From positions 1 to 55,101 of the forward strand of contig SHMT01000033.1 in the NCBI GenBank assembly GCA_004282745.1: 55,101 nucleotides of DNA, read 5' to 3'. This document shows positions 34,211-42,134 of the stretch, piece after piece. Position 1 is the first letter of the stretch. The number at the start of each line of letters is the position of its first letter. This DNA comes from Candidatus Scalindua sp. SCAELEC01. GTDB lineage: Bacteria; Planctomycetota; Brocadiia; Brocadiales; Scalinduaceae. The position numbers were made by a program, and so were the translations under genes. The notes under the pieces were generated by a model. It was not told where the DNA came from and did no database searches. It was given only the letters and a program-made list of their open reading frames with translations.

Positions 34211-34642
34211 TTGAATCACCTCGTCGAGTTGGTGAAGGAAACGTGATCGGTCACTCTTCTTTAGCGGCGGAGGCCCTCCCGTAATCTCTCCTGCGCCACG
34301 AAGTTCTTCCAATAGATCTCGAATCGCGACGACCTGACCGATATTGTCATCCGTGAACGGTTTTCCCGATGGACCGATCACCTGTGCGCCTTCCTTCAGG
34401 CAGCGGCTCGCAAGCGGAATATCGGCAGTGACTACTATGTCGTGCGGTTGCACGTGCCCGACAATCCAATCATCGGCCGCATCGAATCCATCCTTGACAA
34501 CTTCTAGTGTAATCCTCTGTTCATCAGGGGTTCGCATCCAGGAGTTTGCCACTAATGTAACTTCAAGACGGTATCGATTTGCGACACGGTACACCTCCTG
34601 TTTGACCGGACACGCATCAGCATCGACAAAAATTTGTAACAG
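34175..34642 (-). CDS. YaiI/YqxD-family (UPF0178) protein
   Basis: About 155 residues with the UPF0178 pattern: FVDADACPVKQEVYRVANRY at the start, VGHVQPHDIVVTADIPLASRCLKEGAQVIGPSGKPFTDDNI in the middle, and GPPPLKKSDRSRFLHQLD. A PIN-like nuclease fold is expected. There is no ATG at the expected place; the frame is open into a family A element at 34702. AGGA precedes a CTG at 34642, taken tentatively as start. Local GC is visibly higher than in its neighbours, suggesting recent acquisition. Confidence 0.8.
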   Translation of the reverse strand: MLQIFVDADACPVKQEVYRVANRYRLEVTLVANSWMRTPDEQRITLEVVKDGFDAADDWIVGHVQPHDIVVTADIPLASRCLKEGAQVIGPSGKPFTDDNIGQVVAIRDLLEELRGAGEITGGPPPLKKSDRSRFLHQLDEVIQSIRRKKPFNST

Positions 34643-34669
34643 AGAAATATCCTCACAATTATCAATAAA

Positions 34670-34818
34670 TAGTGATTGAATGGAAATCCTGTGGTTGTAC
34701 AAAAACTGCTCAGGTACAAGGCGCGTAATAATTTCGTGACCGGAACGTACTAAGGTACTTGAGGATTACGGAATTATTACGGCAACGCAGTAGGTGGGTA
34801 GTTATCGTTCAACCACTA
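34670..34818 (-). repeat. Family A element, full 149-bp copy (inverted)
   Basis: Left end TAGTGATTGAATGGAAATCC, right end TAGTTATCGTTCAACCACTA; interior matches the reverse of the family consensus. Its last three bases give the TAG stop of the ABC-F gene. Without the element that frame would stay open. Confidence 0.85.
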
Positions 34819-36441
34819 AATAATAATATTCTCATGCATCTCCTCACGCAGCCTTTTGACATCAGGGTTTTCCAGATATTCATCAAAGCTCATCTTTTTA
34901 TCAATAACACCATAAGGCGTTATCTCAATTATCCTATTTGCTACTGTCTGCATAAACTGATGGTCGTGAGAGACAAACAGAACAACACCCTGAAATTTGA
35001 TCAACCCGTTGTTTAACGCAGTGATTGCTTCAAGGTCCAGATGATTTGTGGGTTCGTCCAAAAGCAGCACATTGGCTCCACTTAGCATCATCTTTGCCTG
35101 CATACAGCGCACTTTTTCACCACCGGATAGTACATTAGCCTTTTTTAATCCCTCTTCGCCACTGAAGAGCATTCTTCCCAAAAAACCTCTTATAAAATTG
35201 TCGTCCTTCTCTTTGGAGTATTGGCGAAGCCAGTCAATTAAATTAACATCTTCATTGAAGTATGCTGAATTATCTTTTGGCAGGTATGACCGAATTACTG
35301 TTGGACCCCAGGTGAAATCACCACTATCCGCGTTAATCTCATCCATTAAAATTTCAAAGAGAGCGGTCTTTGCTAAATCATGTGTTCCAACCAAAGCTAC
35401 TTTGTCATCATTGTGAATGGTTAATGTTATATCACTCAGGGCCTCTTCTCCATTCACTATTTTTGAAATGTTTTTTATTGAGAGCACATTGTTTCCGATC
35501 TCTTTTTCGGGTACAAAACGGATAAAAGGCAATTTTCTTGATGAAGGCCTGATCTCCTCAATGACCATCTTTTCAAGAATCTTCTTTCGTGATGTTGCCT
35601 GTTTTGCTTTTGAAGCGTTTGCACCGAACCGGGCGACAAATGTCTCAAGCTCTTTTCGTTTGGCTGAGATCTTTTTGTTCGAGTCTTTTGTCTGCTGTAA
35701 AGCCAGCTGGCTAGACTGAAGCCAGAAATCGTAGTTACCGGTGAAGATGGCGACTTTCCCGTAATCGATATCCGCTATGTGAGTACATACATTATTAAGA
35801 AAATGTCTGTCATGTGAAACAACAATTACGGTATTTTTAAAGTTGATCAGAAACTCTTCAAGCCAGTTAATGGATTGAATATCCAGATGGTTTGTCGGTT
35901 CATCAAGTAATAAAATATCAGGATTGCCGAAAAGTGCCTGAGCCAAAAGGACTTTTACCTTTTCATTGCCTGAAAGTTCAATCATCTTTTTTTCATGGAG
36001 TTCGTCTGCCAGACCGAGCCCGCTTAAAAGGGTAGAGGCCTCGCTTTCAGCCTCCCATCCATTCAGTTCTGCAAACTCATCCTCAAGGTCGGAAACCTTC
36101 ATCCCATCTTCATTGCTAAAATCACTCTTTGCGTAAATGGCATCCTTCTCAACCATGATATTAAAAAGCCTTTTATGTCCCCTTAACACCGTTTCTCGTA
36201 CTTCAAATTCATCAAACTCGAACTGGTTCTGACTTAAGACCGCAATTCTTTTACCCGGCAATATACTTATGGTCCCCGAAGAGGGCTCAATTTCTCCTGA
36301 CATAATTTTAAGGAGCGTCGATTTTCCTGCACCATTGGCCCCGATAATGCCATAGCAGTTACCCGGACTGAACTTTGCGTTTACCTCTTCAAAAAGTATC
36401 CTTTTCCCGTATCGTAAACTTATATCGTTTGTCTGTAGCAT
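34816..36441 (-). CDS. ABC-F family ATPase, YbiT-like
   Basis: 541 residues with two ABC domains and no membrane part; ABC-F proteins act on ribosomes. Domain 1: Walker A GANGAGKST at about 34-42, signature LSGNE, Walker B ILLLDEPTNHLD. Linker with the charged helix around 245-300. Domain 2: Walker A is degenerate (GTHDLAKTA at 352-360, lacking the usual Gly before Lys), signature LSGGEK and Walker B VLLLDEPTNHLD are intact. Overall text is closest to the YbiT subgroup. The stop is contributed by a family A element. Confidence 0.88.
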   Translation of the reverse strand: MLQTNDISLRYGKRILFEEVNAKFSPGNCYGIIGANGAGKSTLLKIMSGEIEPSSGTISILPGKRIAVLSQNQFEFDEFEVRETVLRGHKRLFNIMVEKDAIYAKSDFSNEDGMKVSDLEDEFAELNGWEAESEASTLLSGLGLADELHEKKMIELSGNEKVKVLLAQALFGNPDILLLDEPTNHLDIQSINWLEEFLINFKNTVIVVSHDRHFLNNVCTHIADIDYGKVAIFTGNYDFWLQSSQLALQQTKDSNKKISAKRKELETFVARFGANASKAKQATSRKKILEKMVIEEIRPSSRKLPFIRFVPEKEIGNNVLSIKNISKIVNGEEALSDITLTIHNDDKVALVGTHDLAKTALFEILMDEINADSGDFTWGPTVIRSYLPKDNSAYFNEDVNLIDWLRQYSKEKDDNFIRGFLGRMLFSGEEGLKKANVLSGGEKVRCMQAKMMLSGANVLLLDEPTNHLDLEAITALNNGLIKFQGVVLFVSHDHQFMQTVANRIIEITPYGVIDKKMSFDEYLENPDVKRLREEMHENIII

Positions 36442-37221
36442 AACATTCTCTTTTCATTAAATAAGTAATCTGTTTAAAATTTTATAGCTATATTTATTGG
36501 TAACAGAAGTTTTAGTATAGTGTGGATTGCTGAGTACAATGGGTACCGTTGAAAACAAGAGAGAGAAAAGAGTTTACCGTTTTTAGGGTTGTTAATAAGA
36601 GGATGATAACGTTACTTTACCTCCTGTTTTTTTTCTGACTTGTTCTTTCTCTTTAAAGAGCAGATAATATGTCTCTACACATAAACAGTCCGTATATATT
36701 TTTTCATTCAATTGAGAGATACTCTAACGCCCAGCATGTACGTGAACTCGGAGGGTGTAAGTCTCTTGTTGCAGAATCGCTAAACGTAATATGATACAAT
36801 AGTCGCGAGCCAAAGGCAAGGGAGAAGTTTAGAAGCGGTGTCTGAAGGAAGACTGATGTGCAAACCTGCTAGCCTACCTCTCTCTACCACTGCGAACAAT
36901 GTCCACAATTTCTTGTGTCGTAATTTTCACTTTAATTGATGGTACATCTAAAGGGGAAGATACAACCTTTTCAGGAGTTAAAGCGAAAGTATGCCGTTAC
37001 TCATAGTTGTTCTGCTTCGAATATGCCACACAAGTCTTACACAACGCAAGCTCTTTTATCGATTCTGTATAGTAACGAATTTTATTGTATCCTTGAAATG
37101 TTTCAAGTATTTTCTTAGTAGCTGTTTAACTTTTATGTGATGTTATCCTGATCTGTGAAACAATGATCTTGTATCGTATACAATTCCCCCAGCAATGAAC
37201 GATGATAAGGAAAATGGTATT
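36442..37221. other. Gene-free gap with a possible group II intron 5' remnant
   Basis: No convincing gene in 780 bases. From about 36725 to 36880 the plus strand has CGCCCAGCATGTACGTGAAC, CGGAGGGTGTAAGTCTC, GAGCCAAAGGCAAGGGAGAA and GGTGTCTGAAGGAAG, in the order I associate with the 5' RNA domain of bacterial group II introns. No reverse transcriptase ORF follows. A 60-codon frame at 36936 has no recognisable product. Confidence 0.4.
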
Positions 37222-37371
37222 TAGCGCTTGAACGGAAACCCAATGGTTGAACGAAAACTGCCCAGATACAAGGCGCGTAATAATTTGGTAACCGGAACGT
37301 ACTTAAGGTACGTGAGGATTACGAAATTATTACAGCAACGCCGTAGGTGGGTAGTTTTCGTTCAACCACTA
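37222..37371 (-). repeat. Family A element, full copy (inverted)
   Basis: Left end TAGCGCTTGAACGGAAACCC, right end AGTTTTCGTTCAACCACTA. Its terminal CTA is the TAG stop of the AAA/DUF4143 gene. Removal with one TA would give TAA there. Confidence 0.85.
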
Positions 37372-38520
37372 TTTGAATTCGTTTCTGTATAACCTATTAA
37401 TAAACTCTTGGTAAGGTAAAATAAGAATCCCATTTTTCATTTTTCTGGCAACAGGCTCTAAACAGACGATGATCCTGCTTTTAACTTCAGGATACTCCTT
37501 TTTAAATTCGATAAGACCTTTTAGATCATTACTCGTTATCTTTTCTTTCCCTTTCACCTCAATAGCAGTATTTCCATCATGAATAATAAAATCAACCTCA
37601 ACTCCGGTGGTCAATCGCCAGTGAGTGATATCGTAAAATTGCTCACTGTACCGGCTATGAATTGAAAGTTCATGAAATAACCAGTTTTTAAAAGCCTTAC
37701 CAAATCCAGGTGTGCCAGGCTCGATATCTCTCCTACGCACAAGGTGATTTACTACTCCGACATCTCTAAAATAAAATTTCGGAGCTTGAATAGTTCGTCT
37801 TTTTGGTTTTTTGGTAAATGAAGGGACAAATGCTCCAAGAAGTGTGTCGGTAAGAATACTGTAGTGATCTCGAACCGTTGCGGCAGAAACACCACATTCT
37901 CTGGCGATATTGGTTAAGTTTATAACTTCGGTATCCCCTATTGCACTTACCCTCAGAAAATCCGAAAATACTGGTAGGTTACGCACAATGCCTTCATCCA
38001 ATATTTCTTCCTTAAGATAATCGTCAACGTAGCTGCGCAGAGCCAAGTAAGGATTATTGTGTAAATAATGACTTGGTAGAGGGCCAGTGTTGATTATGCG
38101 TATTAAATCAAATTCATCTGCAATTTCATTTATGGATAATCCCAAAAGTTCATACTTAAGAGCACGACCACCAAGAAGATTGGCATGACCTCTTTTAACT
38201 TTACGTGCACTTGAGCCACAGAGTACAAATGTCATGTTTTCTTCTTCAATTAGATAATGAACTTCATCTAATAATGCGGGAACCTTCTGTATTTCATCTA
38301 TTATGACCAATTGCTTTTTTGATTTAGCAAGTAACTCTTCTCTCAAAAGCCAAGGTTTTTGAGAATATCTCAGTAAAAGGTCTCTTTTTAAAAGGTTAAT
38401 TTTGTGTGCTTTAGGATAAATTTTGTTTAGCAGGGTTGTTTTACCTGTTTGCCTGGGGCCCCATAAAAAAAAGCTTGTAGTTGGTTTTAGCGGAAGCTTG
38501 AGGGTTCTTGTGAATATCAT
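37369..38520 (-). CDS. AAA-family ATPase with DUF4143 domain
   Basis: 383 residues. N-terminal ATPase: Walker A GPRQTGKTT at 21-29, Walker B LVIIDEIQ at about 71-78, and sensor FVLCGSSARK. The C-terminal DUF4143 part has a winged-helix stretch (NLTNIARECGVSAATVRDHYSIL) and a PD-(D/E)XK-like core (EVDFIIHDGNTAIEVKGKEKI), so a nuclease-like C-terminus is possible. The family is common in accessory DNA, with no settled role. The gene appears full length and stands alone. Confidence 0.85.
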   Translation of the reverse strand: MIFTRTLKLPLKPTTSFFLWGPRQTGKTTLLNKIYPKAHKINLLKRDLLLRYSQKPWLLREELLAKSKKQLVIIDEIQKVPALLDEVHYLIEEENMTFVLCGSSARKVKRGHANLLGGRALKYELLGLSINEIADEFDLIRIINTGPLPSHYLHNNPYLALRSYVDDYLKEEILDEGIVRNLPVFSDFLRVSAIGDTEVINLTNIARECGVSAATVRDHYSILTDTLLGAFVPSFTKKPKRRTIQAPKFYFRDVGVVNHLVRRRDIEPGTPGFGKAFKNWLFHELSIHSRYSEQFYDITHWRLTTGVEVDFIIHDGNTAIEVKGKEKITSNDLKGLIEFKKEYPEVKSRIIVCLEPVARKMKNGILILPYQEFINRLYRNEFK

Positions 38521-39125
38521 TGTTATAGAATTGTATATTCATGAATTTAGAAATAATTATATGCGATTGTCACAATTGAAGAGGTTTTTGTCAAGCCTAT
38601 AATGAGAATAATCCTGCATTTTCTCCGAAATATGTATATCATCATGTATGAATACGAGATATCAGAGAAGATAATTGGTAGTTCAATGGAAGTTTAATAA
38701 TCAATTTTCCTGTTGAAGCATTATGCGATGGAATTGTCCGAGCAGTCAACAAATTAACGTAAGTTTACTCTCAAGAGCGGTTTGGCACAAACTTCGCTCG
38801 ACATAATCTCTGCGACCTCTGCGTTAAGAGGAGTTTTTAATAAATTTACAGGTGTGGCGTTCACAGAACCTCTTGGCTGAAAAAATTTCGCTGTTCATTT
38901 GTTCTTAGAGTAAATTTTTCGGGACAGAAAAATTTTGATTTGTGAGGAAAATTTCCTCATTTGTCATTGTGAACATAAGTGCCTAACAATAGGGTTCTTA
39001 TGCTTTGAGGGAATGGTTTTGCCTTGGTGTTTACTATTTCAGGCATGCATTTCGCGAGTGATTATAAAATAATAGTTCATCGTATTGTCTATTACTGAAA
39101 ACGAAACACTACAACGTAAAAAATT
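38521..39125. other. Gene-free gap
   Basis: 605 bases with no ORF or repeat that I recognise. The only local structure is a short palindrome, GAGGAAAATTTCCTC, at 38944-38958. It presumably carries the carbonic anhydrase promoter. Confidence 0.5.
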
Positions 39126-39953
39126 ATGAAAAGATTAATCGGTTTTATATTTTTAATACTATTATTTCCCGTTGCTTGTACTCAGGAAACGAGAACGAGC
39201 AATACTATAGTGGCAGGGCAAACAGACAACGAAGTTCATGATGTCACACATAGTTCCCATAATTCCCATATTGTACCCTCTCGTAAAGAACTTGGTGCTA
39301 TATTGCCAGGGCTAAAACATGGTCTGATTCAGTCTCCCATAAATATTCTGACAAAAAATGTGGACCATGTAGGAAGCCGTGCTATAAATGTTAACTTCAA
39401 AGATGAGGTTGAGTCTGTCGAAAACCTGGGGAATACTATACAGCTTAATTTTGCGGAAGGCAGTACAATTACGGCCCATGGAAAGATTTTTCATTTCAAA
39501 CAGATGCACTTTCATACTCCATCGGAACATGTACTGGATGGAATGAGATTTCCTATGGAGTTGCATATTGTGAACAGTGCTGTAGATGAAGAGAGTGGAG
39601 AAATCGAGTTTCTGGTTGTCAGTATTCTCTTTAAGATGGGTGATGAAAACAAGTTTATCAGCGAATTTTACGACCTCATCCCGAAAGAAGCGAACAAAAT
39701 CCATAAAATCGAGCCAGGCCTTGTAAGACTGAGTGATCTGTTATTGGTTACCAGGAAAAATGAATCTGAAGAAGGTCTCTATTTTTATAAAGGCTCACTT
39801 ACCACACCACCGTATACTGAAAGCGTAAACTGGTATATAGATAAACATATTTATGAGGCATCCCAAGAACAGATCAACAATATCAATGACCTTCAGGGGT
39901 ATAATGCGCGAGAAGTACAGGACATATACGGGAGGGTTATCGAGGGAAGCTGA
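39126..39953 (+). CDS. Alpha-carbonic anhydrase, predicted lipoprotein
   Basis: Interconverts CO2 and bicarbonate outside the cytoplasm. 275 residues; lipobox PVAC with Cys18, then a His/Ser-rich linker. The catalytic domain has QSPINI, zinc ligands His128, His130 (MHFHTPSEH) and His147 (MELHIVN), and GSLTTPPYTESVNWYI. The usual N-terminal WGY...GPxxW segment is missing: the domain begins at LKHGLIQSPINI, so part of the active-site rim is absent. Useful for carbon supply in an autotroph. No Shine-Dalgarno is obvious. Confidence 0.88.
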   Translation: MKRLIGFIFLILLFPVACTQETRTSNTIVAGQTDNEVHDVTHSSHNSHIVPSRKELGAILPGLKHGLIQSPINILTKNVDHVGSRAINVNFKDEVESVENLGNTIQLNFAEGSTITAHGKIFHFKQMHFHTPSEHVLDGMRFPMELHIVNSAVDEESGEIEFLVVSILFKMGDENKFISEFYDLIPKEANKIHKIEPGLVRLSDLLLVTRKNESEEGLYFYKGSLTTPPYTESVNWYIDKHIYEASQEQINNINDLQGYNAREVQDIYGRVIEGS

Positions 39954-40011
39954 TCAGGTTTCCCGCTCGAACGTATCAGTTTTACTTTTTGCTAAATGGA
40001 TAGGTAGATGA

Positions 40012-40048
40012 ATAACGCGTACACCAATTTGCGAGCTGTACGCGTTAT
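40012..40048. terminator. Bidirectional hairpin terminator
   Basis: ATAACGCGTACA and TGTACGCGTTAT form a perfect 12-bp stem with a 13-base loop between the convergent carbonic anhydrase and cytochrome genes. Confidence 0.6.
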
Positions 40049-40055
40049 CACAAAT

Positions 40056-40601
40056 TTATTCAGCCTCAACCTGCTTCATCCATCGTGGCCATTCCAGGCG
40101 GGATTTTACATGGCAGGCAAAGCACGCATTTCTCAACATTGAATCAAAACTATTATAGGTAGCTATGATATTCTTTTTTTCGGAGGTTTCAGCTACTTTC
40201 CTGGATGCATCAATTACGAGTTGCAGATACTTTTGAAACTCCTCTTTCATTGCTTCCACTGCCGCAGCATCATTCGGATCATTACCTGCATTGACGAACC
40301 ACTCGCCAACCTTTCCCTTCTCAGGAAAGAACATCTGCATGCCAACCTCACTGGCACCGATTATCTCGTGGGACTCCTTGATGACCGCAGTAAAATCACC
40401 GATCATTATTGCGTCAAGCATTTTAGCAGTATGTGAACTGATAATGCGCATCAGGCCCTGGGTTGGTGTCGATCTACTGGTAAGGTAAGTTTCTTTATCT
40501 TTACCGTAGGCTTGGTTGCATTTCCAACCAGAGGAGATAACTGCCGACGTAACAATAAGGATACAAAATATTGCTAGACATGATTTCCTGATTTTACCCA
40601 T
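40056..40601 (-). CDS. Exported cytochrome c'-like monoheme protein
   Basis: 181 residues with a signal peptide (to about AYG). One heme site, CFACH at 160-164, near the C-terminus. The rest is helical (HTAKMLDAIMIGDFTAVIKESHEI, then EEFQKYLQLVIDASRKVAE), the plan of four-helix cytochromes c'. Such proteins often bind NO or carry electrons. It resembles small cytochromes of anammox bacteria. AAGGAG precedes the ATG. Monocistronic, convergent with the carbonic anhydrase gene. Confidence 0.82.
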   Translation of the reverse strand: MGKIRKSCLAIFCILIVTSAVISSGWKCNQAYGKDKETYLTSRSTPTQGLMRIISSHTAKMLDAIMIGDFTAVIKESHEIIGASEVGMQMFFPEKGKVGEWFVNAGNDPNDAAAVEAMKEEFQKYLQLVIDASRKVAETSEKKNIIATYNSFDSMLRNACFACHVKSRLEWPRWMKQVEAE

Positions 40602-40681
40602 GTAAACTTCTCCTTTCAGAAAGCTTTCTAATTAAATCATGAACAGTTGGTATCAAACATCATCTATTCACAAATGCGTTC

Positions 40682-40710
40682 TATACTAAAACCAATTTGT
40701 GATGGGTATA
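40682..40710. repeat. Family B, minimal 29-bp copy
   Basis: TATACTAAAACCAATTTGTG followed by ATGGGTATA: the two element ends joined with no interior. It lies between trpD and the cytochrome gene. Confidence 0.55.
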
Positions 40711-40784
40711 CATTTAACCGTTCTCGGGTTTACCGTATCGGATCGGAATATTGTACATTGAATTAAAATAAACTTTTGCTAGCA

Positions 40785-41798
40785 TTAGCTTTCCTGTGAG
40801 ATCTTAACTAATCGATCTAATGACACTTTTGCTCTACCAGAATCTACTGACTCTGCCGCGAGTCGTATGCCATGCCTTAAGTCGGGTGCACCTCCTCCTG
40901 CCACGATAGCGGCAGAGGCATTAAGGAGAACGATATCTCGCATTGGACCTTTTGTACCGCTTAATATTTTATTTATTGCGGTAGCACTCTCTTCCGGAGA
41001 TTGTACCACAAAATCTTTTATTTCGGCTTTTTCTATGCCAAAACTTTCATGGGTAATAAAATAACTCTTAATCTTACCGTTTTTTAACTCACAAACCTTT
41101 GTCTTGTCAGTAGTCGTAATTTCATCAAGGCCATCATAACCATAGACGACAAAAGCATGTTCGGTACCTAAGTTTTTGAGGACCTTTGCTACCGTATCTG
41201 TCAGTTTCGCTTCATAGACACCGATTACCTGCCTCTTAGTCCTTGCAGGATTTGTTAATGGACCAAGGATATTAAAGATAGTCTTTATCCCGATTTCACG
41301 TCTCGGCAACACTGCATATTTCATAGAGCCGTGTAATAGGGGAGCCAAGAGGAACCCGATGTTTACTTCACGAATACATCGTTCTACGATTTCTGGAGCA
41401 GCCTTTACATTAACACCGAGGAGTTTGAGTACATCGGCACTGCCACAGTGGCTGGAAGAGGCCGTACTGCCATGTTTTGCTACTTTCAGCCCAGCGCCTG
41501 CCACAACAAATGCTGCCGCAGTGGATATGTTGAATGTGCATTTTGAATCACCCCCGGTTCCGCAGGTATCTACAACGATATCGTTGCCGGTATCGATGCG
41601 CGTGGCCTTTTCTCTCATAACCATTGCGCATCCCGTAATCTCGTCAACTGTTTCGCCCTTCATGCGTAACGCCGTTATGAATGCACCAATCTGCACCCCT
41701 GTTACTTTACCATCCATGATCTCACTGATAATGGCTTTGCTTTCGTCAATCGAAAGGTCTCTCCCCTCAACTACTTTTCCAATGATCTCTTTTATCAG
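40785..41798 (-). CDS. trpD: Anthranilate phosphoribosyltransferase
   Basis: Second step of tryptophan synthesis, joining anthranilate to PRPP. The family text is complete: IKEIIGKVVEGRDLS at the start, DTCGTGGDSKCTFNISTAAAFVVAGAG, KHGSTASSSHCGSADVLKLLG, LGPLTNPA, VYGYDGLDEIT and NASAAIVAGG. No ATG stands at the homologous start; the frame is open to ATG 41975, adding 59 unlike residues. AAGGAG lies eight bases before CTG 41798 and five before ATT 41801, so a non-ATG start is likely. No other trp genes are adjacent. Confidence 0.9.
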   Translation of the reverse strand: MIKEIIGKVVEGRDLSIDESKAIISEIMDGKVTGVQIGAFITALRMKGETVDEITGCAMVMREKATRIDTGNDIVVDTCGTGGDSKCTFNISTAAAFVVAGAGLKVAKHGSTASSSHCGSADVLKLLGVNVKAAPEIVERCIREVNIGFLLAPLLHGSMKYAVLPRREIGIKTIFNILGPLTNPARTKRQVIGVYEAKLTDTVAKVLKNLGTEHAFVVYGYDGLDEITTTDKTKVCELKNGKIKSYFITHESFGIEKAEIKDFVVQSPEESATAINKILSGTKGPMRDIVLLNASAAIVAGGGAPDLRHGIRLAAESVDSGRAKVSLDRLVKISQES

Positions 41799-42134
41799 AA
41801 TTGTGCTCCTTCCTGCCCCGTCACCACCTGCCTGCCAGAAAGTTCGTTTGGTTGGAATGGTTTTCACCTGGTAATAACCGGTACAAATGGTGGCTGAACT
41901 ATTTAAAAATTCAATCAATTTTTTCGTGGTAAATTCAACCGCTTCTGTTATGAATAGAAGGAATGGAATATACAATAGAGCTGGTAATGTTTCAAGTAAT
42001 TTTTAACAGCGGTTTCCCTAAACTCTTAAGCTTCATTTTCTGTACAATCCTTTACTCTTAAATCAGAAATTGCTACAATTACAGGAAATACCAATTCAAA
42101 AAAATAGACCAAAATTGCAGGTGGAGTAGCACAA

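Noticed and set aside
36936-37118. 60-codon plus-strand ORF
   Set aside because: No ribosome site, no family, and it lies in a decayed intergenic region.
7299-37371. Family A copies as a CRISPR array
   Set aside because: Copies are 149 bp, in both orientations, kilobases apart and separated by genes; CRISPR repeats are short, direct and evenly spaced.
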